47,992 nucleotides of DNA, taken from Aquabacterium soli (lineage in GTDB: Bacteria; Pseudomonadota; Gammaproteobacteria; Burkholderiales; Burkholderiaceae_C). The stretch spans positions 303,968-351,959 of the forward strand of contig NZ_RSED01000004.1 in the NCBI RefSeq assembly GCF_003933735.1, written 5' to 3'. The notes beneath the pieces were generated by a model that saw nothing but the letters and a program-made list of their open reading frames with translations, was not told where the DNA came from and did no database searches. Below are positions 8,552 through 19,585 of this stretch, piece by piece (positions within the stretch are counted from its first letter, which is position 1; each line of letters opens with the position of its first letter). Position numbers and translations under genes: made by a program.

Positions 8552-9691
8552 TCAGCCCTTGGCTGCCGCGGCCGGCAGCACCTTGACAGTGGCCTTGGGC
8601 TTGAGGCGGGACTGGCCATCGACCACCACGGCGTCGCCCGCCGCGATGCCGGAGGCGATCACGGCGCGCTGGTCATCCTGCCAGCGCACCTTCACGGGCA
8701 CCATCTCGGCCACGTTGTCGCGCACGCGCCAGACGAAGGTGGCGTCTTTCAGGCCCCGCTGCAGGGCCTGCGTGGGCACGACCAGGGCCTGGTCCAGCGT
8801 GCCGGTGCGCAGCGTGACGGCCACGAACTGGCCGGGCCAGAGCTCTTCCTTTACGTTGGGCACCTCGGCCTTGAGCTTGAGCGAGCCGCTGGCCGGGTCG
8901 ACCCGGTTGTCCACCGTGGTCAGGCGGCCTTCGGCCAAGAGGGTGCCCTGCTCCTGGTCGGCGATCTGCACGCGGGCGGGGGCCGATTGCTTGACGGCCT
9001 GGCGCACCTCGCCCAGGCGGCCTTGCGGCACCGAGAAGATCACCGCCACCGGCTGGGTCTGCACGACGCTGACCAGGCCGTTGGCATCGGTGGGGCGCAC
9101 CAGGTTGCCGACATCGACCTGCCGCAAGCCCGCGCGGCCTGCCACCGGCGACGTGATGGTGGCGTAGGACAGCTGCACGCGCGCCGCGTTCGCCGCGGCC
9201 TCCTGTGACTGCACCTGCGCCCGCAGTTCGGCCACCAGGGCCACCTGCTGGTCAAGCTGCTGGGTGGACACCGCAGCCTGGGCGGCCAGGCCCTCATAGC
9301 GCTTCAGGTCGAGCTGGGCGATCTGCAGTTGGGCCTTCAGGCGATTCACATCGGCCTGGGCCTGGTCCACCTGGGCGCGCAGGGAGCGGTCGTCCAGCCG
9401 GGCCAGCACCTGGCCGCGGGTGACGGGCTGGCCTTCCTTGAACAGCACCTCGGTGAGCACGCCTTCGATCTGCGGGCGCACCAGCACCTGCTGCAAGGCC
9501 TGCACCTGGCCCACGGCGCTGAGCGTGCTGGGCAGGTCCTGCAGGCTGGCCTGGATGACGCGGACCGGTACCGCGGGGGACGCCTTGGGCGGGTCGGCGG
9601 CCTGCAACTTGGGCGACAGGGCCGTGCTCAACCAGGCCATCAGCCCGGCCGATACCGCCAAGCCCGTCCACACCCATCGTCTGGAAACCAT
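8552..9691 (-). CDS. RND efflux periplasmic adaptor (HlyD/MFP family)
   Basis: 379-residue membrane-fusion protein linking the downstream permease to an outer-membrane channel. It has an N-terminal membrane anchor or signal (residues 8-30), a barrel-sandwich half (VRPQIEGVLTEVLFKEGQPV), an alpha-helical hairpin rich in Gln/Ala, then the second lipoyl half (ATITSPVAGRAGLRQVDVGN) and beta-barrel parts. It resembles MdtA. ATG at 9691 is chosen over GTG at 9700 because GAAGAGG sits 8 bases before it. This is the first gene of the efflux pair, 124 bases after lspA on the same strand. No regulator gene is adjacent. Confidence 0.93.
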   Translation of the reverse strand: MVSRRWVWTGLAVSAGLMAWLSTALSPKLQAADPPKASPAVPVRVIQASLQDLPSTLSAVGQVQALQQVLVRPQIEGVLTEVLFKEGQPVTRGQVLARLDDRSLRAQVDQAQADVNRLKAQLQIAQLDLKRYEGLAAQAAVSTQQLDQQVALVAELRAQVQSQEAAANAARVQLSYATITSPVAGRAGLRQVDVGNLVRPTDANGLVSVVQTQPVAVIFSVPQGRLGEVRQAVKQSAPARVQIADQEQGTLLAEGRLTTVDNRVDPASGSLKLKAEVPNVKEELWPGQFVAVTLRTGTLDQALVVPTQALQRGLKDATFVWRVRDNVAEMVPVKVRWQDDQRAVIASGIAAGDAVVVDGQSRLKPKATVKVLPAAAAKG

Positions 9692-9815
9692 CAAGACCAC
9701 CTCTTCGCTGCATGCCTGTCCGCACCGGGCAAGAACGCCCGAGCGGAGGCACCCGCATCGTAAAACAGACGCGTTCGTGTCGAGATGTTGCCTGTCGGTT
9801 CCCTGGTTTGTTTTT

Positions 9816-10340
9816 TCAGCTGCCGCGCCGCACGCGCCGCAGCTCGTCCACGATCAGCAGCACCGCTCCGATGCTGATGCCGCAATCGGCGATGTTGAAG
9901 GCCGGAAAGTGGCCGCCATGGAACACCGGCTCCAGGAAGCGCCAGTGGAAATCCAGGAAATCGACCACGTAGCCGTGGATCAACCGGTCAATCACATTGC
10001 CGATGGCCCCGCCCATGATCAGCGCCAGCGCCAGCGAGAACAGGCGCTGCCCGCCATGCTGCTTGAGCATGTAGACCATGAAGCTCACGGCCACGACACC
10101 CAGGCCGACGAAGAACCAGCGTTGCCAGCCACCCGCCTGTGCCAGGAACGAGAAAGCCGCGCCCTCGTTGTGCACCCGCACCAGGTTGAAGAAGCTGGTG
10201 ACGTGGCGCGAATCCCCGTACTCGAAGACCCTGATCACCACGACTTTGGTGATCTGGTCCAGGAGGATGATGATGGCGGCCAGCCCCAGCCAGGGCCACA
10301 GTGATCCAGAGCCGGTGCCGGCCTTGCCCCGCGCCGCCAT
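9816..10340 (-). CDS. lspA: Prolipoprotein signal peptidase (signal peptidase II)
   Basis: Inner-membrane aspartyl protease that cleaves lipoprotein signal peptides before the lipidated Cys. It has 174 residues and four membrane helices. The two catalytic Asp motifs are present: [15 protein letters not shown] and [14 protein letters not shown]. The start ATG overlaps the ileS stop as TGATG, which indicates translational coupling; the open frame continues upstream but that part is antisense of ileS. The ribF-ileS-lspA order is conserved in many proteobacteria. A lipoprotein substrate is encoded at 19757-21268. Confidence 0.97.
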   Translation of the reverse strand: MAARGKAGTGSGSLWPWLGLAAIIILLDQITKVVVIRVFEYGDSRHVTSFFNLVRVHNEGAAFSFLAQAGGWQRWFFVGLGVVAVSFMVYMLKQHGGQRLFSLALALIMGGAIGNVIDRLIHGYVVDFLDFHWRFLEPVFHGGHFPAFNIADCGISIGAVLLIVDELRRVRRGS

Positions 10341-13222
10341 CAGGCCACCACGCGGGTTTCGCCCGCGCCACCCAGGTTCAGCGCACAGCGGCCGCACACG
10401 CCCACGTAGCGCGGGTCGCTGCCCACGTCGTCGCGGTAGTGCCAGCAGCGCTCGCACTTGGTGGCGCTCGATGGCGTCACCTTCACGCCCAGCGCTTCGC
10501 CTTCGATCAGCGTCACCTTCGAGACGATCAGCACGAACTTGAGGTCATCGCCCAGCGAGGCCAGCAAAGCGTGGTCTTGCTCTGATGCCGTCAACTCGAT
10601 CTCGGCCTGCAGCGAGGCGCCGACCTGGCCGGCGGTGCGCACGGTTTCGATCTCCTTGTTGACCAGCTCGCGGATCTCGCGCACGCGGGCCCACTTGGCC
10701 AGCAGCTCGGTCTGCTGCTCGGCGCCCGCGAAATCGCAGTACGTTTCGGTGAAGATGGTCTCGCCCAGCCCCAGCACCTGCCAGGCCTCTTCGGCCGTGA
10801 AGCTCAGGAAAGGCGCCATCCAGCGCAGCATGGCCTGGGTGATCTGCCACAGCGCGGTCTGCGCGCTGCGGCGCGCCAGGCTCTTGGCGCCGGTGGTGTA
10901 GAGGCGGTCCTTGAGCACATCCAGGTAGAACGCGCCCAGGTCTTCGGAGCAGTACACCTGCAGCTTGCCGACCACAGGGTGGAACTCGTAGCGCTCGTAG
11001 TGGGCCAGGATGTCGGCCTGCAGCTCGGCGGCACGCGCCAGGGCATGGCGGTCGATCTCCAACAGGTCGGCAGCGGCCACCGTGTCCACGGCCGGATCGA
11101 AATCGACCGTGTTGGCCAGCAGGAAGCGCAGGGTGTTGCGGATGCGGCGGTAGCCATCGACCACGCGGGCCAGGATCTTGTCGTCGCCGGCGATGTCGCC
11201 CGAATAATCGCTGGAGGCCACCCACAGGCGGATGATCTCGGCGCCCAGCTTCTTGCTGGTCTCTTGCGGGTCGACGCCGTTGCCCAGCGACTTGCTCATC
11301 TTGCGGCCCTGGCTGTCCACCGTGAAGCCGTGGGTCAGCAGGCCCTTGTACGGGGCACGGCCGTAGATGGCGCAGGCCACCAGCAGCGAGCTGTGGAACC
11401 AGCCTCGGTGCTGGTCATGGCCTTCCAGGTAGAGATCGGCCTCGGGGCCGTGCGCGTGGCCGGCCGTGGGGTGGCTGCCCTGCTCGGGGTTGAGCACGTG
11501 GAAGAAGGTGGAGCCTGAGTCGAACCACACGTCCAGGATGTCAGTGGACTTGCTGTAGTTTTCAGCTTCATCGCCCAGCCACTCGGCCGGATCCAGCTTG
11601 GACCAGGCCTCGACACCGCCCTGCTGCACCAGGTCAGCGGCGCGGTCGATGAAGGCCAGCGTGTCAGGGTGCAGCTCGCCCGTGATCTTGTGCAGGAAGA
11701 ACGGCAGCGGCACGCCCCAGTTGCGCTGGCGGCTGATGCACCAGTCAGGGCGGTTGGCGATCATGTCGCGCAGGCGGGCGCGACCGTTCTCTGGGTAGAA
11801 GCTGGTCTGGTCGATGGCGTCCAGCGCCAGCTGGCGCAGGGTCTTGTCGGCCTTGTTCGTGGTGAACACGCCCTGGCCTTCGTCCATCCGCACGAACCAC
11901 TGCGCGGCGGCGCGGAAGATCACCGGCTTCTTGTGGCGCCAGCAGTGCGGGTAGCTGTGGGTGATCTCGCTGGAGGCCAGCAGGCGGCCGTGCTCGCGCA
12001 GCGTCTCCAGCACCACAGGGGCGGCCTTCCAGATGTGCTGGCCGCCGAACAGGGGCAGCTCGGCCTCGTAGACACCATGGCCCTGCACAGGGTTGAGGAT
12101 GTCGTCGAACTTCAGGCCATGGGCCACGCAGCTGTTGAAGTCGTCCACACCGTAGGCGGGGGCCGAATGCACGATGCCGGTGCCATCTTCGGCGCTGACG
12201 TAGTCGGCCAGGTAGACGGGCGATTCGCGGTCATAGCCCTTGTCCACATGGGCCAGCGGGTGCTTGAACTTGAGGTTCTCCAGCTTGGCGCCCGGCGTGG
12301 TGGCCAGCACCTTGACCTGCTCGGGCGTGAAGCCGTAGCGGGCGGTGGCCTTCTCGACCAGGGCTTCGGCCAGCACCAGCAGGCCCTTGGGCGTGTCCAC
12401 CAGGGCGTAGGTCAGCTCGGGGTGCACGTTCAAGGCCTGGTTGGCCGGGATCGTCCAGGCGGTCGTCGTCCAGATGACGGCGAATGCTTCCTTGCCGTTC
12501 AGCGAAGGCAGGCCGAAGGCCGCGGCCAGCCTGGCCGGCTCCGCGCTCAAGAAGGCCACGTCCAGCGTCTGCGACTTCTTGTCTGCGTACTCGATCTCGA
12601 ACTCGGCCAGCGACGAACCGCAGTCGAAGCACCAGTACACGGGCTTGAGGCCGCGGTAGACGAAACCGCGCTCGATGATCTTCTTGAGCGCACGGATCTC
12701 GCCGGCCTCGTTGCCGAAATCCATCGTGCGGTAGGGCTTGTCCCAGTCGGCCAGCACGCCCAGGCGCTTGAAATCGGTGCGCTGCAGGTCGACCTGCTCG
12801 CCGGCATAGGCACGGGCCTTGGCCTGCACGTCGTCACGGCTGAGGTTGCGGCCGAAGGTCTTCTCGATCTGGTTCTCGATGGGCAGGCCATGGCAATCCC
12901 AGCCGGGCACGTAGATGGCGTCCAGGCCCTTGAGCTGGCGCGCCTTCACGATCATGTCCTTGAGGATCTTGTTGACGGCGTGGCCCATGTGGATCTGGCC
13001 GTTGGCGTAGGGCGGGCCGTCGTGCAGCACGAACTTGGGCGCGCCGCAGCGGGCATCGCGCAGCTTCTTGTAGATGCCCTGGTCTTCCCAGGCCTTGGCC
13101 CACCCCGGCTCGCGCTTGGGCAGGTCGCCCCGCATCGGGAAGGGCGTGTCGGGCATGTTCAGCGTCGCGCGGTAGGCACTCTGGTTCTGGCCGTCTGGCT
13201 TGGCGGGCTTGTCTTGGCTCAT
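10340..13222 (-). CDS. ileS: Isoleucyl-tRNA synthetase
   Basis: Cytosolic class I synthetase charging tRNA-Ile. The 960 residues match the bacterial form. The HIGH motif reads HMGH at 78-81 and the KMSKS motif is at 641-645. An editing (CP1) domain lies between them. The C-terminal zinc finger is intact (CERCW...CGRCALNL). An upstream TTG at 13237 is possible, but ATG at 13222 with GAG nearby fits family starts ([14 protein letters not shown]). The leader between ribF and ileS carries a terminator-like hairpin only 16 bases before the ATG (see 13239-13280). Coupled to lspA. Confidence 0.98.
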   Translation of the reverse strand: MSQDKPAKPDGQNQSAYRATLNMPDTPFPMRGDLPKREPGWAKAWEDQGIYKKLRDARCGAPKFVLHDGPPYANGQIHMGHAVNKILKDMIVKARQLKGLDAIYVPGWDCHGLPIENQIEKTFGRNLSRDDVQAKARAYAGEQVDLQRTDFKRLGVLADWDKPYRTMDFGNEAGEIRALKKIIERGFVYRGLKPVYWCFDCGSSLAEFEIEYADKKSQTLDVAFLSAEPARLAAAFGLPSLNGKEAFAVIWTTTAWTIPANQALNVHPELTYALVDTPKGLLVLAEALVEKATARYGFTPEQVKVLATTPGAKLENLKFKHPLAHVDKGYDRESPVYLADYVSAEDGTGIVHSAPAYGVDDFNSCVAHGLKFDDILNPVQGHGVYEAELPLFGGQHIWKAAPVVLETLREHGRLLASSEITHSYPHCWRHKKPVIFRAAAQWFVRMDEGQGVFTTNKADKTLRQLALDAIDQTSFYPENGRARLRDMIANRPDWCISRQRNWGVPLPFFLHKITGELHPDTLAFIDRAADLVQQGGVEAWSKLDPAEWLGDEAENYSKSTDILDVWFDSGSTFFHVLNPEQGSHPTAGHAHGPEADLYLEGHDQHRGWFHSSLLVACAIYGRAPYKGLLTHGFTVDSQGRKMSKSLGNGVDPQETSKKLGAEIIRLWVASSDYSGDIAGDDKILARVVDGYRRIRNTLRFLLANTVDFDPAVDTVAAADLLEIDRHALARAAELQADILAHYERYEFHPVVGKLQVYCSEDLGAFYLDVLKDRLYTTGAKSLARRSAQTALWQITQAMLRWMAPFLSFTAEEAWQVLGLGETIFTETYCDFAGAEQQTELLAKWARVREIRELVNKEIETVRTAGQVGASLQAEIELTASEQDHALLASLGDDLKFVLIVSKVTLIEGEALGVKVTPSSATKCERCWHYRDDVGSDPRYVGVCGRCALNLGGAGETRVVA

Positions 13223-13238
13223 GTCGATCTCGGTCAAA

Positions 13239-13280
13239 ACAGACCCACCCGGCGTTCGTGCGCTGGTGTGGTGGGTCTGT
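13239..13280 (-). promoter_or_regulatory. Terminator-like hairpin in the ileS leader
   Basis: On the minus strand, ACAGACCCAC (13280-13271) pairs with GTGGGTCTGT (13248-13239), with one further C-G pair inside. This gives an 11-pair stem around a loop of about 20 bases. The stem runs straight into TTTTG (13239-13235), and the ileS ATG follows at 13222. A promoter cannot fit between hairpin and start codon, so the structure must lie in the ileS 5' leader or in the ribF-ileS read-through transcript. A second small hairpin (13299-13315) precedes it. Confidence 0.5.
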
Positions 13281-13379
13281 GGGGCATCTGGGGGGCATCG
13301 CCGACCGACTCGGCGCGTGCAGGGGCGACAGGGTGCGGGCTGTCCGCTGGCGCAAGGCCGGCGGATCGGTCAGCCCGCG

Positions 13380-14366
13380 TCAAATTCGGTCGCGGGTGGT
13401 CTGGCGGCCCTGGGCCTGGAAAAAGGCCTTGGCGTCGGCAATGTCCTTGTGGATGGCGGCCTGCAAGGCCTCCAGCCCGTCATAACGGGCTTCATCGCGA
13501 AGTTTGTGCAGGAGTTCCACGCGCACGATTTTACCGTAGCCCCCCTCGCTGCCCAGTTCAGGGGGCCAATCCAGGCAATAGACCTCCAGCAGCACGCGCC
13601 CGGCCTCTTCCACCGTGGGGCGCACGCCCAGGCTGGCGACCCCCTCCAGCGGCTCGGGCGCCAGGCCATGGGTGCGCACGGCGAAGATGCCCTGCGTGGC
13701 GGGTTTTTCATGGCCGAAGCGCACATTCATGGTCGGGCAATCGAGCGTTCGGCCCAGCTTGCGGCCGTGCACCACATGCCCGCTGATGCTGTAGGGGCGC
13801 CCCAGCAGGCGGCCGACGCGGTCCATGTCACCCGCCGCCAGCGCCTCGCGCACCACGGACGAGGACACCCGCACGCCATGCACCTCGTAGCTGAGCATGC
13901 GGGCCACGTCGAAACCCCGCTCGGTCCCCAGGCTGTCGAGCAGGGCGTAATCCCCCGCGCGCCTGGCGCCGAAGCGGAAGTCATCGCCCACCAGCACATA
14001 GCGGGCATGCAGGCCCTGCACCAGCACCTGGTCCACGAAGGCCTGCGGGCTCAGGCTGGCCAGGGCCTGGTCGAAGGGCAGCACCACCACCTGGTCGATG
14101 CCGCAGCGCTCCAGCTCATAGAGCTTGTCGCGCAGGGTGCCGATGCGCGGCGGGGCCAGCTCGGGTTTGCCGGCCAACGCCGCGAAATAGTCGCGGGGAT
14201 GCGGCTCGAAGGTGAGCACGGTGCTGGGCAACCCCCGGTGCTGGGCCTCGCTGCGCAGCAGGGCGAGCATGGCCTGGTGGCCTCGGTGGACACCGTCGAA
14301 GTTGCCGATGGTCAGGGCGCAGGCGGGGGCCAGGGCGGCGTGGTGGACGCCTCGGAATACTTGCAT
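13380..14366 (-). CDS. ribF: Bifunctional riboflavin kinase / FAD synthetase
   Basis: Makes FMN from riboflavin + ATP and then FAD. It has 328 residues. The N-terminal nucleotidyltransferase domain shows ALTIGNFDGVHRGHQAM, and the C-terminal kinase domain shows KLGRTLDCPTMNVRF. The open frame goes on upstream to 14627, but homology begins at MQVFRGVHHA. First gene of ribF-ileS-lspA, with 157 bases before ileS. The 18 bases just before the start form a GGGGAG/CTCCCC hairpin that buries the only purine-rich ribosome site. Confidence 0.97.
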   Translation of the reverse strand: MQVFRGVHHAALAPACALTIGNFDGVHRGHQAMLALLRSEAQHRGLPSTVLTFEPHPRDYFAALAGKPELAPPRIGTLRDKLYELERCGIDQVVVLPFDQALASLSPQAFVDQVLVQGLHARYVLVGDDFRFGARRAGDYALLDSLGTERGFDVARMLSYEVHGVRVSSSVVREALAAGDMDRVGRLLGRPYSISGHVVHGRKLGRTLDCPTMNVRFGHEKPATQGIFAVRTHGLAPEPLEGVASLGVRPTVEEAGRVLLEVYCLDWPPELGSEGGYGKIVRVELLHKLRDEARYDGLEALQAAIHKDIADAKAFFQAQGRQTTRDRI

Positions 14367-14367
14367 G

Positions 14368-14385
14368 GGGGAGATTATCCTCCCC
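14368..14385 (-). promoter_or_regulatory. Hairpin covering the ribF ribosome-binding region
   Basis: On the minus strand GGGGAG, a GATAAT loop and CTCCCC form a perfect 6-pair stem that ends one base before the ribF ATG. The GGGGAGG is the only Shine-Dalgarno-like run. It is not an FMN riboswitch: the RFN element is far larger and none of its conserved helices is visible in the 115-base divergent region. Confidence 0.4.
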
Positions 14386-14403
14386 GCAGGCCCCTGGCAC
14401 GAC

Positions 14404-14421
14404 CTGTGCGATAAAGCACAG
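14404..14421. repeat. Small inverted repeat between ribF and gltI
   Basis: CTGTGC and GCACAG arms flank GATAAA in the divergent ribF/gltI control region, five bases before the larger dyad at 14426-14450. Its role is unknown. GATAAA could serve as a poor -10 element for gltI, but no matching -35 is seen. Confidence 0.35.
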
Positions 14422-14425
14422 ACCC

Positions 14426-14450
14426 GACATCCGGATGCCGTCCGGATGTC
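14426..14450. promoter_or_regulatory. Perfect 25-base dyad upstream of gltI
   Basis: GACATCCGGA and TCCGGATGTC are perfect 10-base arms separated by TGCCG, centred 44 bases before the gltI start codon. The size and position suit a dimeric regulator site for the glt-asparaginase operon. No regulator gene is adjacent, so the protein that reads it is unknown. Confidence 0.55.
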
Positions 14451-14481
14451 CTGTGTCCCATCAGAGAGACAAGGATCCCAC

Positions 14482-16517
<2,036 letters not shown>

Positions 16518-16536
16518 GCAAACCCAGGAGCCTTTG

Positions 16537-17271
16537 ATGAGCTACCAATGGAACTGGTCCATCTTCTCGCAGCCCACCGCGATGGGCGATGACAGCACCT
16601 ACTGGGGCTGGATGATCGCAGGGTTCAAGATGACACTGACGGTGTCCTTGAGCGCCTGGGTGCTCGCCCTGGTGCTGGGCGCCCTGGTGGGCGTGCTGCG
16701 CACCGTGCCCTCCAAGGGCCTGCAGCGCCTGGCCAGCGCCTATGTCGAGGTGCTGCGCAACATCCCGCTGCTGGTGCAGCTGTTCATCTGGTATTTCATC
16801 GTGCCGGAACTGTTGCCTGCCTCGTGGGGCAACGCCATCAAGCAAATGCCGCCGGAGTGGCAGCAGATCGGCGCGGCCGTGCTGTGCCTGGGGCTGTTCA
16901 CCAGCGCGCGGGTGGCCGAGCAGGTTCGTGCGGGCATCCAGAGCCTGCCGGTGGGGCAGACCCGTGCGGCCCTGGCGCTGGGGCTCACACTGCCGCAGGC
17001 CTACCGGCTGGTGCTGCTGCCCATGGCCTTTCGCCTGGTCGTGCCGCCCCTGACCTCGGAGTTCCTCAACATCTTCAAGAACTCGGCCGTGTGCTCGACC
17101 ATCGGCCTGCTGGAGCTGGCCGCGCAAGGGCGCCAGCTGGTGGACTACACCGCCCAGCCCTATGAGTCGTTCATCGCGGTGACCGTGATGTACGTCGTCA
17201 TCAACGTCGTCGTGATGGGCCTGATGAGCTTGCTGGAACGCAAGACCAAGGTGCCGGGCTACATGGGCTGA
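16537..17271 (+). CDS. gltJ: Glutamate/aspartate ABC transporter permease GltJ
   Basis: Inner-membrane permease of the HisM/GltJ class, 244 residues. It has about five membrane helices and the EAA-loop region ([20 protein letters not shown], then [11 protein letters not shown]) that docks on the ATPase. The N-terminus [10 protein letters not shown] fits GltJ proteins. AGGAG lies 6 bases before ATG; the longer open frame from 16480 overlaps the asparaginase end and is rejected. It would pair with GltK and GltL to form the importer. Confidence 0.96.
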   Translation: MSYQWNWSIFSQPTAMGDDSTYWGWMIAGFKMTLTVSLSAWVLALVLGALVGVLRTVPSKGLQRLASAYVEVLRNIPLLVQLFIWYFIVPELLPASWGNAIKQMPPEWQQIGAAVLCLGLFTSARVAEQVRAGIQSLPVGQTRAALALGLTLPQAYRLVLLPMAFRLVVPPLTSEFLNIFKNSAVCSTIGLLELAAQGRQLVDYTAQPYESFIAVTVMYVVINVVVMGLMSLLERKTKVPGYMG

Positions 17272-17282
17272 AAGGACACGAC

Positions 17283-17966
17283 ATGGCTTACGACTTCGAT
17301 TGGTCCTCCATCCCCGGCGCCCTGCCCATCCTGGGCCAGGGGCTGCTGGTGTCGCTGGAGATCACGGCCATCGCACTGGCGGTGGGCCTGGTGTGGGGAA
17401 CCGTGCTGGCCGTGATGCGGCTGTCGCGCCACGCACCGCTGCGCTGGCTGGCCGCGGGTTACGTGAACCTGTTCCGCGCCGTGCCCCTGGTGATGGTGCT
17501 GCTGTGGTTCTTCCTGATCGTGCCACAGGTGCTCACGGGCCTGTTCAACCTGCAGCCCGGCACCGACGTGCGCATGGTGTCGGCCATGGTGGGCTTCGCC
17601 TTGTTCGAATCGGCCTATTACGCCGAGATCATCCGTGCGGGCATCCAGAGCGTGCCCAAGGGCCAGCTGGCCGCGGCCACGGCGCTGGGCCTCACGCCCC
17701 TGCAGGGCATGCGCCTGGTGATCCTGCCTCAGGCCCTGCGCAACATGGTCCCTCTGCTGCTCACACAGGCCATCGTGCTGTTCCAGGACACCTCGCTGGT
17801 GTATGTATCGGCCCTGGCCGATTTCTTCGGCTCGGCCTACAAGGTGGGCGACCGCGATGGCCGCCTGGTGGAGCTGCTGCTCTTTGCAGGCGCCGTCTAC
17901 TTCGTGCTGTGCTTCGCGCTGTCGCGCCTGGTGCAGCGGCTGCGCCCGGACCCCGCCAATGGCTGA
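17283..17966 (+). CDS. gltK: Glutamate/aspartate ABC transporter permease GltK
   Basis: Second permease subunit, 227 residues, starting [20 protein letters not shown] as GltK proteins do. It has about five helices and an EAA loop ([20 protein letters not shown], then [10 protein letters not shown]). It lies 11 bases after gltJ with AAGGA as ribosome site. Its last codons overlap the gltL start by 8 bases if the upstream ATG of gltL is used. Confidence 0.96.
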   Translation: MAYDFDWSSIPGALPILGQGLLVSLEITAIALAVGLVWGTVLAVMRLSRHAPLRWLAAGYVNLFRAVPLVMVLLWFFLIVPQVLTGLFNLQPGTDVRMVSAMVGFALFESAYYAEIIRAGIQSVPKGQLAAATALGLTPLQGMRLVILPQALRNMVPLLLTQAIVLFQDTSLVYVSALADFFGSAYKVGDRDGRLVELLLFAGAVYFVLCFALSRLVQRLRPDPANG

Positions 17967-18708
17967 AACCTCACCACACATGATCCAGATCGACCACATC
18001 TCCAAGCACTACGGCGCCTTCCAGGTGCTGACCGACTGCAGCACCACGGTCAGCAAGGGTGAGGTGGTCGTGGTCTGCGGCCCCTCCGGCTCGGGCAAGT
18101 CCACGCTGATCAAGTGCGTCAACGGGCTGGAGCCCTTCCAGGCTGGCCGCATCCTGGTCAACGGCACTTCGGTGGGCGATGCCGGCTCGTCCCTGCCCAA
18201 GCTGCGCAGCCAGGTGGGCATGGTGTTCCAGCACTTCGAGCTGTTCCCTCACCTGAGCATCATCGACAACCTCACCCTGGCCCAGAAGCATGTGCTCAAG
18301 CGAAGCACGGCAGAAGCAGTGGACAAGGGCATGAAGCTGCTGGAGCGTGTCGGCCTGACGGCCCAGGCGGCCAAATCGCCCGGCCAGCTCTCAGGCGGCC
18401 AGCAGCAGCGTGTGGCCATCGCCCGGGCGCTGTGCATGGACCCCATCGTGATGCTCTTCGATGAGCCGACGTCAGCATTGGATCCGGAAATGGTCGGCGA
18501 AGTGCTCGACGTGATGACCGAGCTGGCCCAGGAAGGCATGACCATGATGTGTGTCACGCACGAGATGGGCTTTGCACGCCGCGTGGCAGACCGTGTGATC
18601 TTCATGGACGCAGGCCGCATCGTGGAAGACCGTCCCAAGCAGGATTTCTTCGATCACCCCGCGTCCGAGCGCGCTCAGCAGTTCCTGGCCCGCATCCTGC
18701 ACCACTGA
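17959..18708 (+). CDS. gltL: Glutamate/aspartate ABC transporter ATP-binding protein
   Basis: ATPase of the importer, 249 residues. Walker A is GPSGSGKST, the Q-loop region [13 protein letters not shown], the ABC signature [15 protein letters not shown], Walker [14 protein letters not shown], and the H-loop VTHEMGFA. The ATG at 17959 overlaps gltK; an internal ATG at 17980 ([17 protein letters not shown]) aligns better with E. coli GltL and may be the true start. It ends the operon and is followed by a strong hairpin at 18728-18753. Confidence 0.97.
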   Translation: MAETSPHMIQIDHISKHYGAFQVLTDCSTTVSKGEVVVVCGPSGSGKSTLIKCVNGLEPFQAGRILVNGTSVGDAGSSLPKLRSQVGMVFQHFELFPHLSIIDNLTLAQKHVLKRSTAEAVDKGMKLLERVGLTAQAAKSPGQLSGGQQQRVAIARALCMDPIVMLFDEPTSALDPEMVGEVLDVMTELAQEGMTMMCVTHEMGFARRVADRVIFMDAGRIVEDRPKQDFFDHPASERAQQFLARILHH

Positions 18709-18727
18709 GCCCCTTCAGACATGACAA

Positions 18728-18753
18728 GGGCCTGCCCCTTGCGGGGCAGGCCC
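18728..18753 (+). terminator. Strong hairpin ending the glt operon
   Basis: GGGCCTGCCCC (18728-18738) and GGGGCAGGCCC (18743-18753) form a perfect 11-pair stem with a TTGC loop, 20 bases past the gltL stop. There is no U-run on the plus strand, but the stem is exceptionally stable. It lies between convergent transcripts (gltL plus, Q/N-rich gene minus) and may serve both. Confidence 0.7.
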
Positions 18754-18787
18754 GATCAATCAGGCCAAGGCCTCGATCAGCCGCGCA

Positions 18788-19018
18788 TCAACGCTGCTGA
18801 TCGGACTTGCCCTGGTTGCTGCCGGGCTGCTGGTTGCTGCCTTGCTGGCCGCTCTGGTTGCTGCCCTGGTTCTGGTTGCTGCCTTGCTGGCCGCTCTGGC
18901 GACCGGCCTGCTCCTGCTGGTTCTGGCGGTCGGTGTTGCTGCCTTGCTGCTGCTTGGACGGGTTGTCCTGCTGTTGCTGCTGGTTCTGCTTGCTCGGGTT
19001 TTGGTTCTGCTGAGTCAT
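18788..19018 (-). CDS. Small Gln/Asn-rich low-complexity protein
   Basis: 76 residues, of which 29 are Gln and 11 Asn; the rest are mainly Gly, Ser, Lys and Pro. There is no hydrophobic stretch, no signal peptide and no recognised domain. The second half has four GSNQ units, and at DNA level an identical 28-base run occurs at 18830-18857 and 18872-18899 (42-base period, 14 residues). ATG at 19018 is chosen because GGAGAAG lies 6 bases before it. Likely intrinsically disordered or prion-like. Its convergence with the glt operon gives no clue to function. It could be an over-called low-complexity frame, but the ribosome site argues it is translated. Confidence 0.6.
   Translation of the reverse strand: MTQQNQNPSKQNQQQQQDNPSKQQQGSNTDRQNQQEQAGRQSGQQGSNQNQGSNQSGQQGSNQQPGSNQGKSDQQR
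18830..18899 (+). repeat. Direct repeat inside the Q/N-rich gene
   Basis: Two identical 28-base copies (18830-18857 and 18872-18899) with starts 42 bases apart, in frame with the 14-residue period of the encoded protein. Suggests expansion by slippage or unequal exchange. Confidence 0.75.
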
Positions 19019-19117
19019 GGTGCTTCTCCAGGATCTGTTGAAAGCATCGGCGGGATTGCCGATGACTTTCATCAGCAATCGACGTTCCCGTCAAAGCCTC
19101 TCGCGCAGGCCCGTCGT

Positions 19118-19585
19118 TCAGAAACCGTTGTCCTCCAGCACATCGTCTACGCGGAATTCCTTCTGTGCCTCGGACAGGGCCAACCACGCCCTGTGACTGA
19201 CAGGCGCGATTTCACGGTCTATGAACGCAGGTGGGCTCAAGGCTTTCCAGGAATGCAGAGATGCATGGCCGCACAGCGGACAGTTGGGCAGTTTTCCGAT
19301 GCGGAAAAAACTGCCGGTGCTGTCAGGGTCGCAGGCGGTCTCCCCATAGGTGCGCTGCAAGGCATGCGCGCGAAACCAGTCATCCTTGCCGATCATGCGG
19401 CGGCTCCGGTTGAGCAAGGCATCGACCTCCTCGTAGGTGGGATCCGTGGCGGTATCCAGGAAGGCCTCGTCCAGCGAATCGGTGCTGCGCAGCACAAACT
19501 GACCGTGGATGCCTTCGGGCATGACGCCGACGTGGGAATCTCGCCCACATTGCGCGCAGGTGACGTGCAGAAGTTGCAGCTTCAT
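19118..19585 (-). CDS. Hypothetical zinc-ribbon protein
   Basis: 155 residues, not recognised. An N-terminal CAQC (Cys10/Cys13) and a late CPLCGHASLH (Cys102/Cys105) could make one four-Cys zinc site closing a ribbon. The middle is acidic and helical (TDPTYEEVDALLNRSRRMIG), and the C-terminus is acidic. It is cytosolic, with no signal or membrane segment. ATG at 19585 has GGGGAG 6 bases upstream; the longer frame to 19612 lacks one. It lies 99 bases upstream of the Q/N-rich gene on the same strand, so the two could share a transcript. No function is proposed. Confidence 0.7.
   Translation of the reverse strand: MKLQLLHVTCAQCGRDSHVGVMPEGIHGQFVLRSTDSLDEAFLDTATDPTYEEVDALLNRSRRMIGKDDWFRAHALQRTYGETACDPDSTGSFFRIGKLPNCPLCGHASLHSWKALSPPAFIDREIAPVSHRAWLALSEAQKEFRVDDVLEDNGF

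Noticed and set aside
5447..9208. A 1253-codon open frame on the plus strand opposite the RND genes
   Set aside because: It is the GC-rich antisense shadow of the permease and adaptor; the His/Arg/Gln/Gly-rich translation has no domain and no ribosome site.
13222..13380. T-box riboswitch before ileS
   Set aside because: No conserved T-box sequence or specifier loop, and T-boxes are not expected in this group; only the hairpin-plus-T element is kept.
18709..19117. CRISPR-like or REP repeat array around the Q/N-rich gene
   Set aside because: Only two 28-base copies, in frame with the protein repeat and without spacer structure; the neighbouring hairpin is a single terminator-type element.
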